DNA of 64,000 bases from Pseudomonadales bacterium (lineage in GTDB: Bacteria > Pseudomonadota > Gammaproteobacteria > Pseudomonadales > Azotimanducaceae), in contig JAJEIQ010000078.1 of the NCBI GenBank assembly GCA_022827905.1, positions 1 to 64,000 on the forward strand, in the 5' to 3' direction. Below are positions 15,699 to 23,914 of this stretch, in pieces. The translations under genes and the position numbers were made by a program. Position 1 is the stretch's first letter; each line of letters begins with the position of its first letter. A model generated the notes under the pieces. That model worked only from the letters and a program-made list of their open reading frames with translations. It did not search any database and was not told the origin of the DNA.

Positions 15699-16877
15699 CT
15701 ATCCGGTTTGGCCTCCATCCTCCACAGCGATCAGTTCGAAGCGCCGCCCGCCGCGCTCGATGATCTCCCCAATGCAGCCCTGCTCGGGCAGGCCGAAGGC
15801 GTTGCCGGCCAAGGGCCAGGCGCGGTGGCCGCACAGGGCGTGGCTGGCCGGTTTACCGGCCGGCGGGCTGGCCAGCGCCGCTTGGGTTGCCGATACACCG
15901 TGCGTCGCCGCTGCCGGCAGCGCGGTGACCCACTTCAAGCCGTCCACGGCGCCAAGCCGCTGCGCCATCGCCCGCGCCATGATGTCCGATGGCAGGCGGT
16001 GCGCCTCGACGCCGAGCGCTTCCAAGCCCTCGATCAAGCCTGGCAAGGCGGCGCTGCGCGGCGCGACCATCAAGCAGGTGCCGACGGTAACCTTCTCCGA
16101 TAACGGCGTCAGCCGTTGAATCAGCTTGTCCCGCAATGCGATGGGGCCCACCCGCACCTGTCGGGTGGCATCGCCTTGGCGGACTTCCACGGCCAGTTCG
16201 CTGAGGGTTTGGCGTTCGGTCCAAGCCTGTAGCTGGTCGTAGAGCTGCTGTTCGGAATCGGCGGCGTGCAAGGGATCGAAGCGAGTGTCCTGCACGAACC
16301 GATCGGCGACCAGGTTGGCCCAGCCGTCGAGGCAGGCGTTGCGCCCAAAGCCGGTGATGTCCTCCACGGCGCCGCGGCTGACGGCTTGGCCGCCTTCCTC
16401 GCTGGCCTTGAGTTCCGTCAGGCAGCAGCGGGTGGCGTGCAGGTCGAGCAGCCAGGTATTGGGGCGCAGCTCCGTCACGCTGCCCATGAGCACGGCACTG
16501 TCCACGAAGCCGCGAATGTGGATGCCGGCCTCCTCGGCGATGCCGAGCAGCACCCCGAGCTGATCCCCGGTCAGAAATCCGGGCACCGCCACGGCTAGGG
16601 GTTCATCGGCCAAGCCCTTGATCTCCAGCAAATGCCGGTAAATCAGGTCGGCGTGATTGGCAATGTCTTTGGCGGGCCTCGGCAGCGGATCGGCGTTCAG
16701 CCGGGCGAGGTATTGCTGGTTGACCTGCTGCGGCTGCAGGCGGGCGGACTTCAGCGCTTCGACGCCGAAAACCGCCCCGCGGGCGCCGACCAGGGCGATG
16801 GCGGGTTGCTGATAGATGGGGTCGCCGTCCCGGTACAGGCTCAGGGCCGCATCGTTCAACTCCAGCAGAAGGCTCAT
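15699..16877 (-). CDS. Hsp70/actin-fold (ASKHA-like) protein, degenerate nucleotide motifs
   Basis: A 392-aa soluble protein with the outline of an Hsp70-type actin-fold ATPase. LAVAVPGFLTGDQLGVLLG followed by AEEAGIHIRGFVDSAVL parallels the DnaK segment after its first phosphate loop. The phosphate-1 loop (LLELNDAALSLY) and phosphate-2 loop (LLDLHATRCCLTEL) lack the usual D-x-G patterns, so ATP hydrolysis is doubtful. It overlaps the MotA/TolQ-like gene by 4 nt and precedes the VWA genes by 13 nt. A cytoplasmic assembly or gating role on the channel is inference. Confidence 0.72.
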   Translation of the reverse strand: MSLLLELNDAALSLYRDGDPIYQQPAIALVGARGAVFGVEALKSARLQPQQVNQQYLARLNADPLPRPAKDIANHADLIYRHLLEIKGLADEPLAVAVPGFLTGDQLGVLLGIAEEAGIHIRGFVDSAVLMGSVTELRPNTWLLDLHATRCCLTELKASEEGGQAVSRGAVEDITGFGRNACLDGWANLVADRFVQDTRFDPLHAADSEQQLYDQLQAWTERQTLSELAVEVRQGDATRQVRVGPIALRDKLIQRLTPLSEKVTVGTCLMVAPRSAALPGLIEGLEALGVEAHRLPSDIMARAMAQRLGAVDGLKWVTALPAAATHGVSATQAALASPPAGKPASHALCGHRAWPLAGNAFGLPEQGCIGEIIERGGRRFELIAVEDGGQTG

Positions 16878-17677
16878 GATTCACGCACCTGCAGATGGGC
16901 GAGCAGCCGCTGGTCGCAGTAGGTCTGCGCATCAAGCACCAAGCGTTCCTGGAGCAACTGCAGTTGATGCATCAGAAACATGATGATGATGCTGATGACC
17001 AAGGCGATGAACGTGGAGTTGAATGCCACGCCAAGGCTGGCCGTCACCCCGGCGATGTCCCCTTCAACGGCCTTGTAGGCTTGGCCCAAGGCTTGGCTGA
17101 TGCCGCGCACAGTGCCGATGAAGCCGATGCTCGGAATGGCCCAGGCGATGTAGCGAACCATGGCCAATTCGCTGTCGAGCCGGTCGGATTCGGTGTCGCA
17201 GATGGCCTTGATCGCCTCCGAGACATCCTGGACGTTGCGAGTGGAGGCGAAGCGCTGCAACGCGGAAAGCAGCGCCCGGGGCAGCAGGCAGCCTTGGACG
17301 TTCGCGGGCAGTGCTTGGATCGGGCGCGTGTACTCCCGGGTGTCCTCGGGCAGGATGCTCATGCCCTCATGGAGCCGAACGAGGTCCTCGCCGAGCAGTT
17401 TGCGCTCGCGAAAGGCGGCACGGCTCTTGTAGCCCATGATGGCCATGGCCCAAAGCATCAGCACGAAACAGGCCTCCTGCTCAAAGTCCTTGAGCATCAC
17501 GTAGATGGATTGCTCATCGGCCACGGCCTCGCCGGCTGCCGACTGTTCCGCGCGGACCTCGAGAATGGCCTCGGCGTTGGGGCGCACCACGGTGATGTAA
17601 ACCAAGTGCACGACGATGAGCGCCACCACCAAGGCAGCGATCTGGTAGATCAGTTCAACAGGCAGTTGGCGTTTCAT
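16874..17677 (-). CDS. MotA/TolQ/ExbB-family proton channel subunit
   Basis: A 267-aa inner-membrane protein. TM1 is at about residues 9-30 (IAALVVALIVVHLVYITVV), a second hydrophobic segment is at about 69-84, and a cytoplasmic domain follows. The two closing helices carry the family signature (AWAIPSIGFIGTVRGISQAL, then ASLGVAFNSTFIALVISII). Proteins of this family form the pentameric A subunit of proton-driven motors with ExbD/TolR/MotB partners. No ExbD or TolR gene is present nearby; the two VWA proteins downstream supply the only ExbD-like helices. Its start overlaps the small exported-protein gene by 4 nt. Confidence 0.9.
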   Translation of the reverse strand: MKRQLPVELIYQIAALVVALIVVHLVYITVVRPNAEAILEVRAEQSAAGEAVADEQSIYVMLKDFEQEACFVLMLWAMAIMGYKSRAAFRERKLLGEDLVRLHEGMSILPEDTREYTRPIQALPANVQGCLLPRALLSALQRFASTRNVQDVSEAIKAICDTESDRLDSELAMVRYIAWAIPSIGFIGTVRGISQALGQAYKAVEGDIAGVTASLGVAFNSTFIALVISIIIMFLMHQLQLLQERLVLDAQTYCDQRLLAHLQVRES

Positions 17678-17877
17678 ATGTCCACCGGAAAGGGCACGGC
17701 AAAGTCCTCGGAGATTTCCTCGGTCGGCAGAAAGACGTCGTGGGAGTCGGGGGGATCATCGTTGGTTTCCGCATTCTCCTCAGCCGCCTCCTCAACCTGC
17801 GTTTCGCCCTCAGCGGCGATCGAGGCCCCGGCGACCGCGATCAGGCCCCAAAGCACTGCCCCTGCAAACCTGCTCAT
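17674..17877 (-). CDS. Small exported acidic protein
   Basis: A 67-aa protein with a signal peptide (FAGAVLWGLIAVAGASIAA) and an acidic tail rich in Glu and Asp (VEEAAEENAETNDD). It ends in FPVDI and overlaps the MotA/TolQ-like gene by 4 nt. The ATG at 17877 is chosen because the longer upstream frame merely translates a palindromic repeat. I do not recognise a family; coupling to the channel gene suggests a small periplasmic partner of the motor. Confidence 0.65.
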   Translation of the reverse strand: MSRFAGAVLWGLIAVAGASIAAEGETQVEEAAEENAETNDDPPDSHDVFLPTEEISEDFAVPFPVDI

Positions 17878-17884
17878 TGCCAGG

Positions 17885-17913
17885 CCCCGGAGCGAGGGCG
17901 TCCCGCCCTCGAA
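17885..17913. repeat. 29-bp dispersed palindromic repeat (REP-like), copy B
   Basis: Identical over 29 bp to 8971-8999, with core CGAGGGC-GTCCC-GCCCTCG at 17893-17911. It occupies the 85-nt gap between the PEGA/FGE-like gene and the small exported-protein gene inside the operon. It could cause mRNA processing or partial termination there. Confidence 0.8.
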
Positions 17914-17962
17914 CTGGGTGGTGAGGTTGGCTGCGCCAATTTGCCCGTCATCGGTACCCTCC

Positions 17963-20005
17963 TCATGGTTCGGCCTCCGCAAAGCGGGCGATGCGGAATC
18001 CGAGGTCCCGGCGGCCGTCGGCGCCGTAGTCGCGAAACGACAGCCGCAGGTCCGTGGTGGTTCCATGCATCCAGCTTGATCCTCGGATCACATGATACTC
18101 CCCGGCGGCGGGACCGAGGGGCGGGGTGTTTTCGGGGGCCGGGTGCTGGTAGAAGTCGTTGACCCACTCCGCCACGTTGCCGCCGAGATCGAAGATGCCC
18201 TTGGCGTTGGCCTCGAAGGTGCCGACCGGGGCCGCCACGGCGTAGTTGTCGTTGTAGCCGAAGATGATGCGGCCCACTAGATGCCCGGCGGAGCGGTCCG
18301 CGTAGTTGCCGTGCCGATTCGGGGGCGGCAGGGCCTCCCCCCAGGGAAACCGCAGCAGCTCGCCGTTCTCCCGATGGCGGGCGGCCCAAGCCCACTCCGC
18401 TTCGCTCGGCAGTCGGTAGCCGGTGGCGGATGGGTTGAAGCCGGTCACCTTGCCGAACTCCTCCGCATAGAACAGGGGGAGATTCTCCTGGCGCGACAGC
18501 CAGTTGCAGTAGCGGGCCGCGTCGTGCCAACTGACCATCGCCACGGGCTGGTCGTCCTTGTTCAGCGGTTGGTCTTCGTAGGTGCCGGAATCGTGGCCGC
18601 TGGCGAAGGCCTTGAATTCGGCGTTGCTCACTTCCTTGATGCCCAGATAGAAGAGGCGCTGCAAGGCCACGTCGCGCAGCGTCTCGTTGGCGCGCCGGCC
18701 CGGTTCGCGGCGCGACGCGCCAAGGCGGATGGGGCTCGGCTTGAAGAGCTTCAGGGTCTGCCCTTGGGCGGTGGTGATTTCCGGGCGCAATGCCGCCAGC
18801 CGCGCTTCGGCCAAGGTAAGCAGCTTGACCCGCACCTCCTGGGTTAGGCCTTGACGGGGGCGGATTTCCGTGCGGTAGCCGGCGTAGCCATCGGCCTGAA
18901 TCTCCAGCCGGTGGGGGCGGGTGGGCAGTTCGAGCATTTGGTTGGCCGAGCCCTTGGCCTTGCCGTCCACGAGGAGTTGCGCCTGGGGCGGCTCGGCCAG
19001 CACCGACACCAAGCCGGTCAGGGGTTCGAGCTCAAAGGACACCCGGCGTGCTTCGCCGGCCTTGAGGGTGACGGTCGCACTGTGCGCCGCATAGCCTGCC
19101 TTGAACACCTGCACCCGGTAGGCCCGTCCTGAACGCAGCTCGGCGCTGATCGGCGACTCGCCCCGGTACTGGCCGTCGATGGTCACGCCCGCTTGACCAG
19201 GGCGGGTGCTCACCCGCAGCCGCGCATCGGATTGGCGCAGCAGGATCAGCGGCGCCTCGCGCTGCTCCAGCGGCGCGATCAGGATGCGCTCGCGATGGCT
19301 CTGGTGGCCTTCCAATGCCAGCGCCACCTCATGTTCACCGGCGAGAATCTCCGATGTTGCCGGAGTGGTCAGGCCGGTGTCCTCACCATCGATGAGTATG
19401 CGCGCCCCGGGCGGTTGAGTGGCGTAACGCACCTCCCCCCAGTTGGGCAGGAGTTCGGCGTCGATGCGTTGCCGCTCGCTCCGTCCGGCGACTTCCACGG
19501 TCATTTCAAGGTCTTGATGGCGGGGGTGGGTGAAGCGCAACGTGCGCTTTCCCGCTTCGATGGGCACCTCGGCGAGCGGCGTTGCGCCCAGCGGACGCCC
19601 ATCCACTGTCAATTGCGCCCCGGCAGGATCCGCCTCTATGGTGAGCAGCCCGGGCAGCGGTGCAAACTTGAACTGGAAGGCTTGGTTGCGCTCGGCCGTG
19701 ACGGTGAACGGCGCTGCTATGGGGTAGTAGCCGTCGCGTGTCGCCTCGACCTGATAGGCACCGCTCAACAACAGGTACACGCCACCGAACTCAAGGGCCG
19801 GCCCCCCCAGAACGCTGATGTCGCTGGCCGGCGGCGTAAACTCAAGCGCCACCGAGCGGGCCATGAACAGAAACGCCAGCACGGCGGCGGCGGTGAGTGC
19901 GGCGCCGAGAAGCACGATGCGTGCCGCCGAAAGACGGGGACGCCGCCCCCCGCCGTCGCCCGGAGGTTGGTAGCGAACCGGCTTGATGACTGTCTCGGCA
20001 CTCAT
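17963..20005 (-). CDS. PEGA-repeat protein with C-terminal FGE-like domain
   Basis: A 680-aa membrane-anchored protein. It has a short cytoplasmic N-terminus (MSAETVIKPVRY), a transmembrane helix at about 29-50, and about four PEGA-type beta modules at roughly 115-405, with repeated AQLTVDGRPLGATPL-like motifs. A formylglycine-generating-enzyme-like (SUMF1) domain ends it at about 450-680 (VSWHDAARYCNWLS, YRLPSEAEWAWAARH, GNVAEWVNDFY, GFRIARF). The two catalytic Cys of true FGE are absent from the end segment RGSSWMHGTTTDLRLSFRDY, so the domain is probably for binding or scaffolding. It overlaps the upstream TPR gene by 4 nt. Confidence 0.88.
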   Translation of the reverse strand: MSAETVIKPVRYQPPGDGGGRRPRLSAARIVLLGAALTAAAVLAFLFMARSVALEFTPPASDISVLGGPALEFGGVYLLLSGAYQVEATRDGYYPIAAPFTVTAERNQAFQFKFAPLPGLLTIEADPAGAQLTVDGRPLGATPLAEVPIEAGKRTLRFTHPRHQDLEMTVEVAGRSERQRIDAELLPNWGEVRYATQPPGARILIDGEDTGLTTPATSEILAGEHEVALALEGHQSHRERILIAPLEQREAPLILLRQSDARLRVSTRPGQAGVTIDGQYRGESPISAELRSGRAYRVQVFKAGYAAHSATVTLKAGEARRVSFELEPLTGLVSVLAEPPQAQLLVDGKAKGSANQMLELPTRPHRLEIQADGYAGYRTEIRPRQGLTQEVRVKLLTLAEARLAALRPEITTAQGQTLKLFKPSPIRLGASRREPGRRANETLRDVALQRLFYLGIKEVSNAEFKAFASGHDSGTYEDQPLNKDDQPVAMVSWHDAARYCNWLSRQENLPLFYAEEFGKVTGFNPSATGYRLPSEAEWAWAARHRENGELLRFPWGEALPPPNRHGNYADRSAGHLVGRIIFGYNDNYAVAAPVGTFEANAKGIFDLGGNVAEWVNDFYQHPAPENTPPLGPAAGEYHVIRGSSWMHGTTTDLRLSFRDYGADGRRDLGFRIARFAEAEP

Positions 20006-21522
20006 TGCTGCAGGACTTCCAGGCAGCGTATCTCGACTGGAGCCATGCGGGGTTGGACGCTGATTTCGGTGCGCACGTCGCGGCAGCCGTCGCGGCTGCC
20101 AATCAGCGTGTAGGCCCCCGGGCGCAGTTCAAGGCGCTTTTCGGAAAAGCGCCCTAAGGGACCGACGTTGGAAAGCAGCACCTCGGTGGCATCGTCAGAG
20201 CGCAGCAGCACCGGCACGGGGGTGCCGTGGTGACGGAGCAGGGCGTCCATCCGCTCGATGGCGACGGCCAGAACGGGGCCCCTGGGCGACAGCGACTTGG
20301 CGTCGGCGAGAATGTCCTGGGCCTCTTGGTAGAGCGCATCCGACGACAGCCGTTCGGCGCCGGCGGCGATCCGCTCCAAGGTGGTTAGAGCTTGGCTTTG
20401 CGCTTCGGCCTGCCGAAGCCCCACCCGGGCGAACTGAATGTTGGCGTCCAGCGCCAGTATGCGCCGGTTGGCCTCGGCCGCCTCGGCCCATTGCTCCGCT
20501 GCCGCGTGCCGTTCGGCCTGCCCCCTAAGCTCGGCGATTGTCACCAGTTCAGACTGATCGGCGATTTGCTGCAAACCGCCTTCGGCGGAGGCGTTGCCGG
20601 GGTCGATCTTGAGGGCTTGCTGGAAGGACCGTTCCGCCTGTTCGAACTGGCCTTGCTCCAAGGCCTTGAAGCCGGCGGAGAGCCGTTCGCGGAGGGCCTG
20701 TTCGGAGCGGCCCCGGCGGGCGGCGGCGATCGCTTCGCCCAACCCGGGGGTGTCGGCATCCAGGGTGCGAATGGCCTGGTAGGTGCTTAAGGCTTGGTCC
20801 CAGCGTCCGGCCAACTCGTGGTTGCGCGCCGCCCGGAACTTGGTGATGATTTCGGGCAAGTGGCCCGCTCGTTGTCGGGCGCTTGCCAGGGCAGGGCTGT
20901 CCAGCTTAATTTCCCCAGCTTCGCGCAGCCAATCCTCGGCGGCGGTGGGGTCGCGCTCGTCAATGGCGGCGAGCCCCTGGGTCAGGGCGTTTTCAAATTG
21001 GGCATGGCCTTCGCCGATCAGAGCCGCCAGTGCGTCGGCGGCTTGGCGGTATTGGTCGATGGCGGCGTCGAAACGCTCCGCGACGAAGGCCTCATCACCG
21101 GCTTGGGCGAGGTTGCGGGCGGCATCGTAGGGGGCCTCGGCCCAAGCGCCGACCTTCAATTCTTCGCGCAGCTTCAATTCCAACTCCACGAAGCGGGCCA
21201 GTTCCCCGCCGGCCTCGGTTCGCGCCTGTTCCCTTCTCAAGGCTTGGAAGGGCGGCGGCTGGTCATCGGGGGATGGCCGGGGCGCCGCACCTGGTGGTGG
21301 CGTCGCATTGCTGGGCGTGGGCTGTGGAGAGACAACCTCCAAGGGCTCGACCCAATTCGGCGCAGCGATGAACAGGGCAGCGATGGCGGCTATGGCGCCC
21401 AATAGGATCAGCAAGAGCAGCCAGCGGTGGCCGGTGGAGCCTGTTGGACCAGCGGGCTGCTCTCCCCCGGTGTGGCTGAGCGCAACCGCTCGCGGCTTAA
21501 TGACGCCGGAATCGTCGGGCAT
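20002..21522 (-). CDS. Membrane-anchored TPR-repeat protein
   Basis: A 506-aa protein with an N-terminal MPDDSGVIKPRAVAL, a transmembrane helix at about 33-54 (HRWLLLLILLGAIAAIAALF), a Pro-rich linker and a periplasmic part made of helical TPR-like repeats (FEQAERSFQQALKIDPGNASAEGGLQ is one clear copy). A short C-terminal beta domain (LRPGAYTLIGSRDGCRDV) resembles a PEGA module. The VIKP element near the N-terminus recurs in the following PEGA/FGE-like protein, hinting at a common cytoplasmic docking site. It probably scaffolds the complex. Confidence 0.82.
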   Translation of the reverse strand: MPDDSGVIKPRAVALSHTGGEQPAGPTGSTGHRWLLLLILLGAIAAIAALFIAAPNWVEPLEVVSPQPTPSNATPPPGAAPRPSPDDQPPPFQALRREQARTEAGGELARFVELELKLREELKVGAWAEAPYDAARNLAQAGDEAFVAERFDAAIDQYRQAADALAALIGEGHAQFENALTQGLAAIDERDPTAAEDWLREAGEIKLDSPALASARQRAGHLPEIITKFRAARNHELAGRWDQALSTYQAIRTLDADTPGLGEAIAAARRGRSEQALRERLSAGFKALEQGQFEQAERSFQQALKIDPGNASAEGGLQQIADQSELVTIAELRGQAERHAAAEQWAEAAEANRRILALDANIQFARVGLRQAEAQSQALTTLERIAAGAERLSSDALYQEAQDILADAKSLSPRGPVLAVAIERMDALLRHHGTPVPVLLRSDDATEVLLSNVGPLGRFSEKRLELRPGAYTLIGSRDGCRDVRTEISVQPRMAPVEIRCLEVLQQ

Positions 21523-21525
21523 TGC

Positions 21526-22740
21526 CTACGAACTGGCTTCCGGCGTCCCGGACTCCGGCGGCGTCGGCAGGCCGAGATCCTCGAAGTAGAGCTGGCGTAG
21601 GATTCGCCGGAGTTCTTGATACTGCTCATCGACCGTGCCCTGCAGTCGGACGGATTCGTTCTCAAGCTCCATCGTGTGCGGCATGATTTCCGCTTCCGCC
21701 GCCACGCCAAGCTCCTGCAGCGCCTCCGCTTGCATGGCGGCCTCGTTTCGCTTGGCGACTGCGTTCTTGATGAGCGCGGCGCCGGCGCCGATGGCGACCA
21801 GCCCGGTGGCGTCGATGTAGGGATTGTCGCTGTCGTAGATCGCCCCGATGCCGGCGCCGATGGCGGCGATGCCCGCCCAGGTCCGGGTTCGCGCCTGCGC
21901 TTTAAGTTCGCGCAGCGAGGCGGCTTCGGAGTAGGTGGCGGAACGCCAGTTTTGGTAGGCCCCGTACATTTGGCGGTGGTAGTTGGCGTAGTACTCGTCC
22001 AGGGTGTCGATGAAGACGTACTCCCGCTCCCGCACTCGGCGCACCCGCTCGAGCATCGGGTCATCCTCCGCCGGCAGCCGCAGCAGCTCAAAGCCGCCGT
22101 CGGGCTGTGCCTGAACATGGGTGTCGAAGGCGTCGGGGGCGAAGTCGCGGGCAAACTTCATTTCGGCGGTGGCGCGAATGGTGCGCACCGTCGCCTCGTC
22201 CAAGGACTCGCGATAGGCCAGCATGTCGTCCGCCAACTGCTTGTAGTTGGCCTGAAAGGGATCGATGTCCGGCGGCACTGTGGGCGAGTAGGCGTATTTG
22301 CTGGCCTCGGCGCGGTAGGTCTTGGTGAACCAGACGACGCCCCGGGCATCGGTGACGGTGAACTCCTGGACCAGCCGCTCGCCGTCGGACTGCATAATTT
22401 TGCCGGTCACCGTGACATCGACGGCGTGGGTGGCCCGCGGCACCACCCGCACCGCGCCCCAGTTGCCGGTGCTTTGCAGTAGATTCTTGGCGAAATAGGG
22501 CATGAACTGGGCCTCGGCCCGGCGGATGTCCGGGTTGACCAGTTGCTCGACCTGCTCATCAAAGGTCTCGGGGATGTTCGGGTCCAGAACCGCGACGCCC
22601 ACGTCGAGCAGCAACGCCTCGTCCTGAACGCCGCTGAACTGCTTAGGCGGCGTCATGTCCACGGTGCGCACCGACTCCGATACGCAGCCAGCCAATGCCA
22701 GCGCCGATGCGAGGGTGAATGCAGGGGTGAAGATACGCAT
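21526..22740 (-). CDS. Hypothetical lipoprotein with helical C-terminal part
   Basis: A 404-aa lipoprotein precursor with signal MRIFTPAFTLASALALAGC. The N-terminal half carries LLLDVGVAVLDPNIPE and a beta-rich VDVTVTGKIMQSDGERLVQEF, reminiscent of lipoproteins with a CsgG/TolB-N-like domain. The C-terminal half is helical and includes a Gly-rich hydrophobic segment, TWAGIAAIGAGIGAIYDSD. A PxxExSGT-type Pro/Glu tail closes it. I cannot name the family. It is packed between the Gly-rich lipoprotein gene (2 nt) and the TPR gene (3 nt), so it belongs to the same operon. Confidence 0.8.
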   Translation of the reverse strand: MRIFTPAFTLASALALAGCVSESVRTVDMTPPKQFSGVQDEALLLDVGVAVLDPNIPETFDEQVEQLVNPDIRRAEAQFMPYFAKNLLQSTGNWGAVRVVPRATHAVDVTVTGKIMQSDGERLVQEFTVTDARGVVWFTKTYRAEASKYAYSPTVPPDIDPFQANYKQLADDMLAYRESLDEATVRTIRATAEMKFARDFAPDAFDTHVQAQPDGGFELLRLPAEDDPMLERVRRVREREYVFIDTLDEYYANYHRQMYGAYQNWRSATYSEAASLRELKAQARTRTWAGIAAIGAGIGAIYDSDNPYIDATGLVAIGAGAALIKNAVAKRNEAAMQAEALQELGVAAEAEIMPHTMELENESVRLQGTVDEQYQELRRILRQLYFEDLGLPTPPESGTPEASS

Positions 22741-22742
22741 GG

Positions 22743-23819
22743 TCAGCTTCCCTTGTAGCGGCGGTACTCCTCCCAGAGCTTCTCACGCAGCACTGGGTCC
22801 GGTTCCGCCATGGCCGCCTCACGCAGTTGGCGGGCGATGATGTCGTCGTCCTTGGCGTCGGGCAAGCCGCTTTGGCCGCGACCGCTCTGGCCGCCCGGTC
22901 CCCCGCCAGGCATGGCGGGCGCTGGCCGCGACCGGCCGCGGCTTGCCGTTCCCGGTGCGGACGCGCTGCTGCTGCCGGCCGCGCCGGTTTCCAATGCCCC
23001 GCCAGCCGCGGGCTGCGTCGGCGCGGTGCCCCCGGCTCCGGCCGGTGTTTCGTTGGTGCGTTGGGAGATCACTTCCCGTTCGGCGAGAATTTGGCCATCG
23101 AAGGACTCCAACGCTTGGTCGAGAGCACCTTGGCCTGAACCGGCTTGACCTCCCGTTCGGGATCCAGTGACCGCTTCGGAACCGCCCGGAACGCCAGGAG
23201 GACCAGTGGACGGGTCGGGCAATTGGTTGCTCGCCTCCCAACCTCCTGCGCCGCCGCCGGGGGCGCCGCTTTGCCAAGATTCCTCGCCGGCTCCACCGCC
23301 AGCGGTTCCGCCGCTTTGATCACCGCCGGGCAGGCCGGATCCGTCCGCCCCATCGGTGCCGCTGCCCGGCCAACCCGGGCTTTGCCCGGGAATTTGGTCA
23401 CCGCTTGAAGTGGGGACGCCGGGAGGCGGCGGTATGCGCGAATCGCCGCCTGCGCTGCTGCCCATGCCGCCCCTGGCTCCGCCGGACGGGGTGGACCCGG
23501 CAGGGGACCGCGATGCGCCGCCGGAACTCCCGCTGCCCGGCATGCCGCCACCGCCCCCGGCGCTGCCGCCGGGCATCGGAACGCCGCTCGGTAGCGGGTT
23601 GTTGCCGGCGCCTCCTCCTGCGCCCCCGCCTCCGGCACTTCCGCTGCCGCTGGAACCACTGGAGCCGCCGCTCGGGCCGCCCGATGAACCGGACGCGCCG
23701 CCGCTGGAGCCGGATTGCGGCGAGGACTGAGGTTGCTGCGGATACAGCGGCGTGATGGGTGCGCAGGCCCAAAGCAGGGCCAAGGCGGCGATGAGCGTCA
23801 GTTTCAGCAAGGTGGCCAT
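22743..23819 (-). CDS. Gly/Ser/Pro-rich lipoprotein
   Basis: A 358-aa lipoprotein precursor (MATLLKLTLIAALALLWAC, mature N-terminus APITPLYPQQ). About residues 28-210 are low-complexity Gly-Ser-Pro, likely disordered. Short ordered blocks follow: ALDQALESFDGQILAEREVI, and a C-terminal helix LREAAMAEPDPVLREKLWEE. The disordered stretch could span the periplasm or pass through peptidoglycan from an outer-membrane anchor. The ATG at 23819 is chosen because the lipobox fits there and the 96-nt upstream extension does not look like protein. The first ORF of the operon ends 95 nt upstream. Confidence 0.78.
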   Translation of the reverse strand: MATLLKLTLIAALALLWACAPITPLYPQQPQSSPQSGSSGGASGSSGGPSGGSSGSSGSGSAGGGGAGGGAGNNPLPSGVPMPGGSAGGGGGMPGSGSSGGASRSPAGSTPSGGARGGMGSSAGGDSRIPPPPGVPTSSGDQIPGQSPGWPGSGTDGADGSGLPGGDQSGGTAGGGAGEESWQSGAPGGGAGGWEASNQLPDPSTGPPGVPGGSEAVTGSRTGGQAGSGQGALDQALESFDGQILAEREVISQRTNETPAGAGGTAPTQPAAGGALETGAAGSSSASAPGTASRGRSRPAPAMPGGGPGGQSGRGQSGLPDAKDDDIIARQLREAAMAEPDPVLREKLWEEYRRYKGS

Positions 23820-23914
23820 GTTTCCGTCCCTAGTGCGGAGTCCGCGAACGCGGACAGTTCTTGAGCTTGGGCAGGATGGCGCAGGATTCCTGAACCAAAG
23901 CTGTACGGCCCGCA

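Noticed and set aside
13589-17677. Zorya-type anti-phage system, suggested by MotA-like plus TM/VWA genes
   Set aside because: No ZorC, ZorD or ZorE-like gene (helicase or nuclease) is present; the rest of the operon consists of lipoproteins and envelope scaffolds, so an envelope role is more likely.
17963-20005. Sulfatase-maturating FGE enzyme
   Set aside because: The catalytic cysteines are missing and no sulfatase gene is nearby; the same holds for the copy at 54576.
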